From an uncultured Verrucomicrobiota bacterium (GTDB taxonomy: Bacteria > Verrucomicrobiota > Verrucomicrobiia > Chthoniobacterales > SZAS-18), in NCBI GenBank assembly GCA_937871685.1, contig CALMOL010000114.1, positions 1 through 32,526 on the forward strand: 32,526 bases of DNA. The letters run 5' to 3'. Numbering within the stretch: position 1 is the stretch's first letter; every line of letters starts with the position of its first letter. Below the pieces are notes generated by a model. That model worked only from the letters and a program-made list of their open reading frames with translations, searched no databases and was not told the DNA's origin. Both the position numbers and the translations under genes were made by a program. This document shows, piece after piece, positions 24,455 through 32,334 of this stretch.

Positions 24455-26008
24455 ATGGCGCTTTATCTTCTCATCCTCCTGCCGCTGCTCGGCGCGGTGC
24501 TCGCGCTGCTGGGCGTCGCGCCGCGGAAAGTGTCGCTCCTCGCGTCGCTGGCCACGCTCGGCCTCGGGCTGGTCCTCCTCCTCGGCTACAACCCTCGCCT
24601 CGCCGACCCGCTCTCGGCCCCGTCGGCGGCGCAATTCCAGTATGTCGCCGACCTGCCCGTGGTGCCCTCCATCGGCCTCGGCCTCAAGGTCGGCGTGGAC
24701 GGCCTCGGCCTGATGATGGTGGTGCTCGCGGGCCTGGTCTCGCTCTGCGCCGTGCAGGTGGCTCCGGCCGAGCGCGAGGAGGACGGCGCGTATTTCGCCT
24801 GCCTCCTCTTCATCACCGCGGGCTGCGTCGGCGCGTTCGTCTCGCTCGACCTCTTCTTCTTCTACGCCTTCCACGAGCTGGCGTTGATCCCGACCTTTTT
24901 GCTCATCGGCATCTGGGGCCACGGCGAGCGCGTCGCGGCGGCGTGGAAGATCACCATCTACCTGGCGCTCGGCTCCTTCATCCTGCTGATCGGACTGCTC
25001 TGGCTCTACCTGTCGTTCCCGGCCGAGGTGCGCACCTTCGACCTGCTCAAGCTCTACCAGTTCGCCGAGCGCGGGGCGCTCGAAGGCGCGCCGCAAAAGG
25101 AAATCTTCCTCGTCCTCCTTGCTGGCTTCGGCGTGCTGATCTCGCTCTTCCCGTTCCACACCTGGGCGCCGCAGGGCTACGCCGCCGCGCCCACCCCGGC
25201 CGCGATGCTCCACGCCGGCGTGCTCAAAAAGTTCGGTCTCTTCGGCCTCCTGCGCGTGGCGTATCCCCTCCTCCCCGAGGGCGCGCGGGAAGCCACGGGC
25301 ATCCTCGTCGTCCTGCTCATCGGGAACCTCCTGTGGGTCGGCCTCGCCGCGATCGCCCAGCGCTCGCTCGACTCGCTGCTCGGCTACTCCAGCGTGATGC
25401 ACATGGGCTACGCGTTCCTCGGCCTGGCGAGCCTCTCGCCCATCGGCCAGAGCGGCACCGCCCTGCTCCTGTTCGCGCACGGCCTCTCGGTCGCGGCGCT
25501 CTTCGCCATCATGGGCGAGGTGCGCGACCGCACCGGCACCACGCGGCTCGACGAGCTCGGCGGCCTCGCCCAGCGGATGCCCTTTCTCTCGGTGTGCTTC
25601 GGGTTCGCGATGTTCGCCTCCATCGGCCTGCCGGGCTTCGCCAATTTCGTTTCCGAGCTGCTCGTGTTCTTCGGCGCCTTCGGCGTCGATGGCGTCCATG
25701 TCGGCAAGCGCATGGCTGGCGACGGCCTCTGGATCATCTTCTCGCCGCTCCAGGTCGGCGTCATCGCCGGCCTGTGGGGCGTGGTCATCTCCGCCGTTTA
25801 CATGCTGCGCGCCTACCGCCGCATTTTCTGGGGCGTGCTGCCCGATGCCCTGCGCGAGCAAACCGATCCCCCCCTCGCCGCGCGCTGGCCCTACGCACTG
25901 CTGATCGTCGGGCTGATGGCGATCGGGTTCTGGCCGCGCCTGCTCCTCGACGTGATCAAGCCGGGCCTCGGCGTGCAACCCACCCCGGCTGCCCAGGCGG
26001 GCAGATGA
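24455..26008 (+). CDS. nuoM: NADH-quinone oxidoreductase subunit M
   Basis: The product (517 aa) is the second antiporter-like subunit, about 14 membrane helices. FYAFHELALIPTFLLIGIWG has the conserved Glu in helix 5. ISLFPFHTWAPQGYAAAP and then TPAAMLHAGVLKKFGLFGLL hold the central Lys residues of the proton channel. SLDSLLGYSSVMHMGYAFLG and LGGLAQRMPFLSVCFGFAMF follow. The C-terminal part includes MLRAYRRIFWG, a motif of this family. Residues from ~495 on (GLGVQPTPAAQAGR) are a short disordered end. ATG 24455 is 15 nt after nuoL. Element B3 begins about 6 bp after its stop. Confidence 0.97.
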   Translation: MALYLLILLPLLGAVLALLGVAPRKVSLLASLATLGLGLVLLLGYNPRLADPLSAPSAAQFQYVADLPVVPSIGLGLKVGVDGLGLMMVVLAGLVSLCAVQVAPAEREEDGAYFACLLFITAGCVGAFVSLDLFFFYAFHELALIPTFLLIGIWGHGERVAAAWKITIYLALGSFILLIGLLWLYLSFPAEVRTFDLLKLYQFAERGALEGAPQKEIFLVLLAGFGVLISLFPFHTWAPQGYAAAPTPAAMLHAGVLKKFGLFGLLRVAYPLLPEGAREATGILVVLLIGNLLWVGLAAIAQRSLDSLLGYSSVMHMGYAFLGLASLSPIGQSGTALLLFAHGLSVAALFAIMGEVRDRTGTTRLDELGGLAQRMPFLSVCFGFAMFASIGLPGFANFVSELLVFFGAFGVDGVHVGKRMAGDGLWIIFSPLQVGVIAGLWGVVISAVYMLRAYRRIFWGVLPDALREQTDPPLAARWPYALLIVGLMAIGFWPRLLLDVIKPGLGVQPTPAAQAGR

Positions 26009-26013
26009 AAAGA

Positions 26014-26150
26014 TCCAAGCTTCAAGCCTCAAGTTTCAAGGAAGGCCCGAAACCCCGTAAAATCTCAAGGCGACCCGTCCCGCGCTTTTCTTCCTTGGCC
26101 TCGCTTCTCCCTTTCCGTCCTTCCTTGAAGCTTGAGGCTTGAAGCTTGGA
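26014..26150. repeat. 'AAGCTTC'-heptamer palindromic element in the nuoM/nuoN gap (B3)
   Basis: The 32-nt arms 26014-26045 and 26119-26150 pair at 31 of 32 positions, the best preserved element in the window. Each arm is a 7-nt repeat: CAAGCTT, CAAGCCT, CAAG(T/C)TT, CAAGGAA. The loop is 73 nt and starts with CCCGAAACCCCG. The 3' arm ends 10 bp before the nuoN ATG and covers its ribosome-binding region. Confidence 0.9.
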
Positions 26151-26160
26151 CCCTTCCTGC

Positions 26161-27645
26161 ATGAACCCTCTCTATTTAGAGACCGCCGTCATCCTCCTTG
26201 GCCTCGGCCTGATCCTCGCCGAGGCCTTCGCCGAGACGGTCGAGAAGCGCACCTTCGCGTGGGTCGCCATCGCCGGCCTCGCGGCGGTCCTCGTCCTCAC
26301 GTTCTTCGTGGACCCCGGCACGGCGGCGCCCGGCGACAATTGGCGGCGGTTCTACGCCACCGACGGCGCGGCGATGTTCTTCAAGCGCTTCGCCCTCGTC
26401 ACCACGATCCTCGTGCTGCTGATGGCGCTCGACTACCTGCCCGTCGTGCAGCGCTACATCGCCGGAGCGCGGCCGGGCGCGGGTTTGGGTGAGTTCCTGA
26501 CGCTCCCCGTGTTCACCTGCGCCGGCCTGATGTGGATGGCCTCGGCGAAGGACCTCACGATGATCTTCGTGTCGCTGGAGCTGGTGACCGTTTCCTTCTA
26601 CGTGCTCGTCGCCTACATGCGGCGCAATTCCGCGTCCTTGGAGGCCGGGGTGAAGTATCTGATTCTCGGCGCTCTTTCCACCGGCTTCCTCGTGTATGGC
26701 CTGGTGTGGACCTACGGCCTCTCCGGCCACACGGCGCTCGACCAGATCGGCCCCGCGCTCGCCGCCCTGCCGCCCGAGAGCGGCGGCGCGGTGTTCTTCG
26801 CCTTCGTGCTGGTGCTCGTCGGCCTCGGCTTCAAGATCGCCGCCGCGCCCTTCCAGCTTTGGGTGCCAGACGTGTATCAGGGCGCGCCCACGCCGATCAC
26901 CGCCTTCCTTTCCGTCGGCTCGAAGGCCGCCGGCTTCATCGTGCTGATGCGCGTCCTCGACGTGTTCCTGAGCGTCCCCTCCGTCGTCCCCAAGGCCGGC
27001 CTCGTGCTCGTCGGCGTCACCGTGGCCACGCTCGTTTACGGCAATCTGGCCGCCCTCCCGCAGACCAATCTCAAGCGCCTCCTGGCCTACTCCTCCATCG
27101 CCCACGCTGGCTACCTGCTCGTCGCCGTGACGAGCGTGCTGCCCTCCGCGGGCGGCACCCCGCCCCCGATCCCGATGGGCGCCACCGTCGCCTTCTACCT
27201 CGGCGGCTACCTGCTCATGACCATCCTCGCCTTCGCGGTGATGGTGGCCGCCGGCAACCACCTCCCCGGCGACGAGATCATCCACTTCAACGGCTTGGCC
27301 AAGCGCTCCCCCGCCCTCGCCTTCGGCCTGCTGGTGGGAATGGCCTCGCTGGCCGGCGTGCCCTTCACCGTGGGGTTCTTCGGCAAGTTCTTCGTCTTCG
27401 CCGGCGCCGTGGCGCGCGGCCAATGGCTGCTCGTGGCCGTCGGCACCGTGGCCGTGGCGTGCGGGTTCTACTATTACCTCAAGGTGGTGCGCGCGATGTA
27501 TTTCCAGCCGCCCGTGCCCGGCCAGGAAACGGCCATCCCCCTCTCCGGCCCCACCCGCGCCGTGGTCGTCGCGCTGGCCGCCCTGATCCTCTTCCTCGGC
27601 GTGTGGCCCCAGCCGGCGCTGAATTTGTTCCCCGGCGCGCGCTAA
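26161..27645 (+). CDS. nuoN: NADH-quinone oxidoreductase subunit N
   Basis: The product (494 aa) is the third antiporter-like proton-pumping subunit, nearest the quinone module. Markers are MIFVSLELVTVSFYVLVAYM with the channel Glu, FKIAAAPFQLWVPDVYQGAP and then TPITAFLSVGSKAAGF with the conserved Lys, LKRLLAYSSIAHAGYLLVAV, and the NGLAKRSPALAFGLL loop before the last helices. I chose ATG 26161 (MNPLYLETAVILL). The open frame extends to a TTG at 26146, but that codon lies in the arm of repeat element B3. nuoN is the last gene of the operon; the next gene faces it. Length is normal. Confidence 0.95.
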   Translation: MNPLYLETAVILLGLGLILAEAFAETVEKRTFAWVAIAGLAAVLVLTFFVDPGTAAPGDNWRRFYATDGAAMFFKRFALVTTILVLLMALDYLPVVQRYIAGARPGAGLGEFLTLPVFTCAGLMWMASAKDLTMIFVSLELVTVSFYVLVAYMRRNSASLEAGVKYLILGALSTGFLVYGLVWTYGLSGHTALDQIGPALAALPPESGGAVFFAFVLVLVGLGFKIAAAPFQLWVPDVYQGAPTPITAFLSVGSKAAGFIVLMRVLDVFLSVPSVVPKAGLVLVGVTVATLVYGNLAALPQTNLKRLLAYSSIAHAGYLLVAVTSVLPSAGGTPPPIPMGATVAFYLGGYLLMTILAFAVMVAAGNHLPGDEIIHFNGLAKRSPALAFGLLVGMASLAGVPFTVGFFGKFFVFAGAVARGQWLLVAVGTVAVACGFYYYLKVVRAMYFQPPVPGQETAIPLSGPTRAVVVALAALILFLGVWPQPALNLFPGAR

Positions 27646-27663
27646 GCGGGCGGACTTGGGAGA

Positions 27664-27677
27664 AGGCACGATTGCCT
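27664..27677 (+). terminator. Small hairpin after nuoN; rest of 27646-27873 holds no gene
   Basis: AGGCA (27664-27668) and TGCCT (27673-27677) with a CGAT loop, 18 bp after the nuoN stop. It is short and has no T-tract at once, so it is only a candidate operon end. The rest of the gap up to the convergent beta-helix gene contains no credible ORF. A chance CSACH-like triplet read on the minus strand was rejected. Confidence 0.22.
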
Positions 27678-27873
27678 GGTCCTAATCGGCCGCGTTTTTG
27701 CAGTTTGAGAGCGGGGTGCCCAGGATGAGCGATGGCACGCGCTGCACGCATCGGCCACTTCCAGAAGCGGCGCCCGCGCACATCGAGGATGACCCATGGC
27801 TCGGAGCGCAGGCGGACCTATTGGCCACGCACGGAGCGGCCGGCCGCAGGCGAGTGCCCGCCGCGCGAGGTCT

Positions 27874-29163
27874 TCAGGGGCTGTTATATTTGTAGGTGAT
27901 GTCCGCGCTTCCGCCAAAGGTCGCGCAGCTATTGCCGATGGTCGCCTTGAGCGCGACCCCGCCGTTGGAGTGGCCTCCCGTGCAGGTGTTCGCGATGCCC
28001 GGCACCTGCAGGCCGTAGGGCCCGGAAGTAGTCTGGCCTTGGCAGCTGGTTGCCGTGAAGTCCGCGTAAAGCCCGATTCCCGAGTTGCTGACGCCTTGGC
28101 AGTTGGTCGCGTTGGACGCCCGCAGCCCGATGTCCGAGTCGCTGGACCCATAGCAGTTGGTCGCACTGGCGGTCGAAAGGCCGATGCCGGAGGTGCTGGT
28201 TCCGTAGCAGTTCGTGGCGGACTGCTCCGCGCGCAAGCCACGGTTGGTCGTGCCCCGGCCGGTGCAATTCATGGCCACCCCGGCGAGCAGCCCAAGCTGG
28301 CCATCGCCATAGCAGCCCGTGGCCGTCTCGGAAGCATAAATGCCGACGCTGGTGGCGCTGTAGCCGTAGCAATTGCTGGCCACGGAGACCTTCATGCCAT
28401 AGCTGTTGCTACCCAAAGCGATGCCCGTGCAACCGATGGCTTCCCGGCACGAGATGGCCTCTTTGATGCCGCGCACGAGGGCGACGCAGTCGCTCACCGC
28501 CGCGGATGCGCGGATGCCGTAGTTGCCGCATTCGGTGACCGAGGAAGAGCGCACGGTCGCCGCCTGGATGCCGTATCTGCCGACGTGCCGGACCGCGCAA
28601 CGCTCGACCACGGCGGAGGAAACGAGGGGTGCGGTGATCACGGAACCGAGGTTGATCCCGTCCCCTCCGCAGCCGGTGACGGTGAGATCGTGCACGCGCA
28701 CGCCGCTGCCAAGGTCATCGGCACCCGCGGCGATTCCGTCGAGAAACCCGGCGCCCGAGAAGGCACCGGTGCTGCTGATGGTGCCCGAGCCGAAGATGTG
28801 GCCGTTGCGCACCGTCACGTTGGTGAATCCGGCAGAGATGGTCACGGCGGTTCCGGTGGCCGGGTTCGCACTGGAGGAGATGGTGAAGCCGTTGAGGTCC
28901 AGCGTCACATTGCTGGCGTTGACCGTGATGGCGCCGCCGCCAGCGACCGCGATGTTGCCGGCGAGGTAGTAGGAGCCGGACGCCGAGATGACGAAGGGCG
29001 CGCTGCCGCCGGGGATGAGCGTGCGCGGCTCGACTTGGTCCAGCCGCTTCATGGTGGGCGCGGGCGCGCCGGGCGGGGTGAGGCTTCCCTGGCCCATGAG
29101 CCTCGACGCCGCGGTGGCGGAAACCAAGAACGCTAAGGCGAAAATGAACGAGTCGGGGCGCAT
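27874..29163 (-). CDS. Secreted right-handed beta-helix-like protein with ~18-residue Cys-containing coils
   Basis: The product is 429 aa. A signal peptide (MRPDSFIFALAFLVSATAAS) is followed by a Pro-rich linker and ISASGSYYLAGNIAV and VNASNVTLDLNGFTI, the usual first rungs of pectate-lyase-like parallel beta-helices. VRNGHIFGSG, VHDLTVTGCGGDGINL and VVERCAVRHVGRYGI are further rungs. From about residue 265 to 410 the coils become regular: ATNCYGTSTSGIGLSTAS, ATNCYGSSDSDIGLRASN, ATNCQGVSNSGIGLYADF and similar, giving stacked Asn-Cys-Tyr/Gln-Gly turns. No catalytic residues of a polysaccharide lyase are recognisable, so an adhesive or structural role is as likely as an enzymatic one. ATG 29163 was chosen for the signal peptide; in-frame codons back to 29487 add non-coding-looking sequence. 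It stands alone and faces nuoN. Confidence 0.82.
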   Translation of the reverse strand: MRPDSFIFALAFLVSATAASRLMGQGSLTPPGAPAPTMKRLDQVEPRTLIPGGSAPFVISASGSYYLAGNIAVAGGGAITVNASNVTLDLNGFTISSSANPATGTAVTISAGFTNVTVRNGHIFGSGTISSTGAFSGAGFLDGIAAGADDLGSGVRVHDLTVTGCGGDGINLGSVITAPLVSSAVVERCAVRHVGRYGIQAATVRSSSVTECGNYGIRASAAVSDCVALVRGIKEAISCREAIGCTGIALGSNSYGMKVSVASNCYGYSATSVGIYASETATGCYGDGQLGLLAGVAMNCTGRGTTNRGLRAEQSATNCYGTSTSGIGLSTASATNCYGSSDSDIGLRASNATNCQGVSNSGIGLYADFTATSCQGQTTSGPYGLQVPGIANTCTGGHSNGGVALKATIGNSCATFGGSADITYKYNSP

Positions 29164-29600
29164 CGAAGCAGGGGGCCAGACGATAGAAAACGGCCGACCG
29201 GGGGTCGTCGTCAACCTTTCCCTGACGCTCCGCTGGCGGCGGGGCTCCCCTGGAAAAGAAGAAGACATCACGAAATAAGGCGCTCGATGAAGCGGTTTGG
29301 GCGGCTTGGGCTGCCATCTTCCGCGCTGGGCCGTCCGCGCATTTCGGGGCACGGGTGGGCCTTGGGGTGAAGAAAGGTCGGGCTCCACGAATGGACCGGA
29401 GACATCGAAGCCCTCGTTGCGGGCCCGCGTCGCCGATGACCTTCTGGCGCAACTCCGCGCCCTCTCGAAGGCCGGCCGCAAGGCCATCAGCGCGGCGATG
29501 AGCGCCGCCGTGGCGGCACGGAAAACCCACCTCCACGCCGGCCTCGGCGCCGGCCAGCTGCCGAAGTCGATCTTCGAATGTAGGGTGGGCTTGGACGGCC
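29164..29600. other. 437-bp gap without a convincing gene; possible relic
   Basis: No intact gene is seen. The plus-strand frame over ~29435-29524 reads LLAQLRALSKAGRKAISAAM followed by SAAVAARK. It resembles the short 'S-x-A-x-R-x-x-I-x-x-A' Lys/Arg-Ala motif found at the ends of many unrelated small proteins, and may be a gene scrap. A 6-bp hairpin GTAGGG/CCCTAC lies near 29580-29604, next to the stop of the small minus-strand gene. The first ~130 bp should hold the promoter of the beta-helix gene, but I see no strong match. Confidence 0.4.
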
Positions 29601-29804
29601 CTACGCCGGAGCCTGCTCCATGCGTTCCACGTATCCATCGATCTGCGCCTGCAATTGGCGGATTTGCTCGAGTGGTCCCTCGGCCAGCAGGGCGAAATTG
29701 CGCGCGTTCTTCGCGAGCACCTCGTCCCGGAACGATTCCAAGATGCGCCGCATCCGGCCCATCTGCTCGATGGCTTGATAAAGCTGCTCAGGAGTTTCGA
29801 TCAT
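29601..29804 (-). CDS. 67-residue helical protein coupled to the nucleotidyltransferase-like gene
   Basis: The product is 67 aa: MIETPEQLYQAIEQMGRMRR, then ILESFRDEVLAKNARNFALL, ending in PLEQIRQLQAQIDGYVERME. It is almost wholly helical, with a heptad-like C-terminal half. The 'EQIRQLQAQIDGYV' end resembles the 'IRxLQxEIxxY' end common in small partner proteins of toxin-antitoxin-like pairs. Its ATG overlaps the stop of the upstream nucleotidyltransferase-like gene (ATGA), so translation is coupled. I cannot name a family with certainty. The coupling and the charged helical make-up suggest a binding partner or antitoxin. Confidence 0.6.
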   Translation of the reverse strand: MIETPEQLYQAIEQMGRMRRILESFRDEVLAKNARNFALLAEGPLEQIRQLQAQIDGYVERMEQAPA

Positions 29805-30244
29805 AGCTTGATGAGAATAAGGCCTTTTCGTCGGCCGGGCTGTCCCCGCACCTGCGCGAAAAATTCGGTCGCCTGCGCAAACGACTCGGCGCCGCTCTTG
29901 GCCACCACCCTATCAAAGCCAAAGCGCCGGCGCACCCGCCGGGCCGCGATGAGGTTGTAGCGGTGGGGTGCCAAGTCGGCGCTGAAATCGTGATCCGCCG
30001 GGACCACCCCGACGAGATCAATGTCGCCCGGATCCGGCTTGGCGGTGACGAAGCTGCCGTCCAGGAGAATCGCCTCGAACAGGCCCGCGGCCCGGGCCTC
30101 CCGCAAGAACTCACCGAAGCGACGCCACAGCTGCGGCCGGAGATCGCTCCCTTGGAAAGCGCCGAACCTCTTGCCAATTTCCCCGGCTGACGCCTCGTGA
30201 ATTCCCGGCGGCAGATGCCCGTTCTGGTCCAAGGGCGGAATCAT
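29801..30244 (-). CDS. Minimal nucleotidyltransferase-fold protein (DUF6932-like)
   Basis: The product is 147 aa. The N-terminus MIPPLDQNGHLPPGIHEAS is the hallmark of the DUF6932 group. LLDGSFVTAKPDPGDIDLVG carries the pol-beta-type nucleotidyltransferase signature: Gly63-Ser64, then Asp74 and Asp76 as likely metal ligands. The helix before it (LWRRFGEFLREARAAGLFEA) fits the fold. The C-terminal part (RYNLIAARRVRRRFGFDRVV) is basic, and the end (GLILIKL) is a beta strand. ATG 30244 is chosen for the conserved N-terminus; the frame is open to 30289. MNT-type relatives AMPylate or otherwise nucleotidylate a partner or tRNA in toxin-antitoxin systems. Whether this protein is active is unknown, but the Asp pair is kept. 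It is first in a two-gene unit with the 67-aa protein. Confidence 0.72.
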   Translation of the reverse strand: MIPPLDQNGHLPPGIHEASAGEIGKRFGAFQGSDLRPQLWRRFGEFLREARAAGLFEAILLDGSFVTAKPDPGDIDLVGVVPADHDFSADLAPHRYNLIAARRVRRRFGFDRVVAKSGAESFAQATEFFAQVRGQPGRRKGLILIKL

Positions 30245-30342
30245 GACGAGGGCTGGAGGTTGAGGCCGGCTTGACCGGAGGTAAAGCACCCATCGTCGGA
30301 TTGATCACGCGATTGCTTGGATTCCGACAAAGGCGAATCGGG

Positions 30343-30522
30343 GGCCTGCAATTCCGCGCCGTCATCCTCATGCACGCCGACGCGCTGCCCTCGGCGCGCG
30401 CCGACGAGCGCCTGCCGCGCTACGTGGCGCTCACCCGCACCGAAGACTTCCTGCTCGTCACCGCCACCGGTGAGAAAGGCTACCTGCGTGAGCTGATCGC
30501 CAGCGGCGAGGCCGAGGTGAGC
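30343..30522 (+). pseudogene. C-terminal scrap of a UvrD-type helicase
   Basis: The frame reads GLQFRAVILMHADALPSARA and then DERLPRYVALTRTEDFLLVT. This equals motif V (KGLEF-x-x-V) and motif VI (YVALTRA) of superfamily 1 UvrD/Rep helicases. About 60 residues are left. The other helicase motifs are absent upstream, and the minus-strand nucleotidyltransferase gene begins ~100 bp before it. So this is a remnant, not a gene. Frame and homology end abruptly near 30522, just before another, unrelated fragment in a different frame. Confidence 0.7.
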
Positions 30523-30539
30523 GGACTGCGGCAGCGCGA

Positions 30540-30884
30540 TTCGTCATCACGGGCTCGGTCCCCCTCACTCGCACCGGCCTGAACGCCGACGCCTCCAGCG
30601 CCGTCGGCTATCCCGCCGCCCGCCTCAACGCCGCCGGCCGTCTCCAAGTCATCTTCTCGCGCGACGCCGAGCGCGCCGAGCTGGGTTACGCCGTAGAGTC
30701 CTCCCCCACCCTCGCCGGCGCGAGCGCCACCTGGATCACCCTCGCCACGAGCACCGGCGGCGTCCCCTTCGTCGTCCAAGCAGGCGCCACCGAGACCGGC
30801 GACGGAACCCTCAAGACCGTGACCGTGCAAGACGCCGCCGGTGCCCCGCACCGCTTCCTCCGCGTGCGCGTGACTGCCCCCGCG
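30540..30884 (+). pseudogene. C-terminal fragment of an exported beta-rich protein
   Basis: From 30540 the frame reads FVITGSVPLTRTGLNADASS, later LGYAVESSPTLAGASATWIT and PHRFLRVRVTAPA. The last part resembles the conserved tail ('YAVESSxxL...W..L...RFLRVRV') found on many large secreted proteins of Verrucomicrobia. There is no start codon region or signal peptide. The frame runs on to a stop at 31050-31052, overlapping the next gene's ATG, but the sequence after ~30884 has no likeness to the family. It is a truncated 3' end. Confidence 0.6.
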
Positions 30885-31048
30885 GTGATTCAATCGGAAG
30901 GCACCGTAAGGGTGGAGGCCCTCCCCATCATCGGGGAATCCCGGAGCGATCCGTCGCGCACCAAGCAACGGGTTGAATCCCATGGCTTGGCGTGTGGCCA
31001 TGGACGACGGAAGCCCGCCGGGCATCCGAAGGTCCACCGCAAAGCACC

Positions 31049-32294
31049 ATGAGCCACAAGCGCGAAAAGTTCGTTTCCGCCTCGGATCGGGAAGCCGCGT
31101 TCGTCGCGCAGCGCAACCGCAAGATGGCGCGCTCCTCCCACGCCTACGTGCGCGGCAACACGCAGAAGTTCTACGAATGGCTCGATTCCAGCCAGCGCTC
31201 GGCCGTGCCCGCGGGACCCTCGGTCTGGATCGGCGGGGACTGCCACGTCGGCAACCTCGGGCCCCTCGCCAACGCCAAGGGGGAGATCGCCATCCAGATC
31301 CGGGATCTGGACCAGACGGTGATCGGCAACCCGGCCCACGACTTGGTCCGGCTGGGATTGTCGCTGGCCAGCGCCGCGCGCGGCTCCGACTTGCCCGGCG
31401 TGACCACGGCCCGGATGCTCGAGCAGATGGTCGAGGGCTACGAGCAGGCCTTCGAGGACGTGCAGGCCGGCGCCAAGGGCGAGGTCGCCCGGCCCGAGGT
31501 GGTCAAGATCGCCATGCGCGACGCGCTCCGCCGCAAGTGGCGGCACCTAGCGCGGGAACGCATTGAGGACACGACCCCCGGGATCCCGCTCGGGGAGCGC
31601 TTCTGGGCCCCTGTCCGAGGAGTAAAAGAGCGAGAACAAGCGCTTCTTCGGCCAGGAGAGCGTGCGCCGCCTGGTGACGTCGCTGCGCTCGCGCGATGAC
31701 GACGCCGAGGTGGAGGTGCTGGACGCGGCCTATTGGATGAAAGGGTGCAGTTCGCTGGGCCGGCTGCGCTACGCGGTCCTGCTCGCCATCGGCGACAAGC
31801 GCGGGGAAGTTTGCCTGATGGACGTGAAGGAGGCCGCCCAGGCGGTGGCGCCCCGCGCCGCCGATGCCCAGATGCCCGCGGATAACGCCGAGCGGGTGGT
31901 CGCGGGCGCGCGCCACCTTTCTCCCGCGCTGGGCGAGCGGATGCTGGCGGGCAAGCTGCCGGGCCGCTCCGTTTTCCTCCGGGAGCTCCTTCCGCAGGAC
32001 CTCAAGTTCGAGATCGAGAAGCTGGAGGAGGACGAGGCCATGAAGGTGGCGAAGCTCCTGGCCAAGGTCGTCGGCAAGGCGCACGCCCGGCAGATGAGGG
32101 ACGAGGAGCGGCGCGGGTGGCAGGCGGAGCTGATCCGCAACCGGAGCAAGACGCTGGACGCGCCTTCCTGGCTGTGGGCGAGCGTGGTCGAGCTGCTCGT
32201 GAGCCACGAGGGCGCCTACCTGGAACACTGCCGCCGCCATGTCCCCGCCGCGCCGGCGATGGACCTTCCCCTAGCCAGCGCGCCTCCGCGGTGA
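31049..32294 (+). pseudogene. DUF2252 family protein gene, disrupted by a frameshift and a nonsense codon
   Basis: The first frame (31049 to about 31607) encodes MSHKREKFVSASDREAAFVA and continues to GIPLGERFW. The second frame from ~31608 encodes the rest (PLSEE, then KSENKRFFGQESVRRLVTSL, on to a stop at 32294). An extra G in GGG (31605-31607) shifts the frame, and TAA at 31623-31625 interrupts the resumed frame between LSEE and KSEN. Without these the product would be about 415 aa, the normal family size. DUF2252 proteins resemble aminoglycoside-phosphotransferase-type kinases: GGDCHVGNLG (Asp64, Asn69) and IRDLDQT (Asp86, Asp88) look like the catalytic and metal-binding loops. Substrate is unknown. 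Two lesions 17 bases apart favour true decay over one sequencing error. The downstream half could still be made from a start near 31662. Confidence 0.8.
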
Positions 32295-32334
32295 ACGTGA
32301 ACCCGTTGGGCCTTCGGTCGTTGCGTTAAGGAAC

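Noticed and set aside
26014..26150. The element B3 considered as a rho-independent terminator for nuoM.
   Set aside because: The stem is strong but the loop is 73 nt and no T-run follows. The same structure recurs inside the operon, where termination would cut off nuoH, nuoL and nuoN.
27642..27873. Minus-strand frame reading ADACSACHRSS, which resembles a cytochrome c haem site.
   Set aside because: The frame is a shadow of the beta-helix gene for most of its length. The motif is single and has no signal peptide or fold around it, so it is most likely chance.
29297..29806. Plus-strand 169-codon frame before the nucleotidyltransferase module.
   Set aside because: It runs antisense through the small helical gene and shows only a short low-complexity Ala/Lys/Arg motif. 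At best it contains a gene relic.
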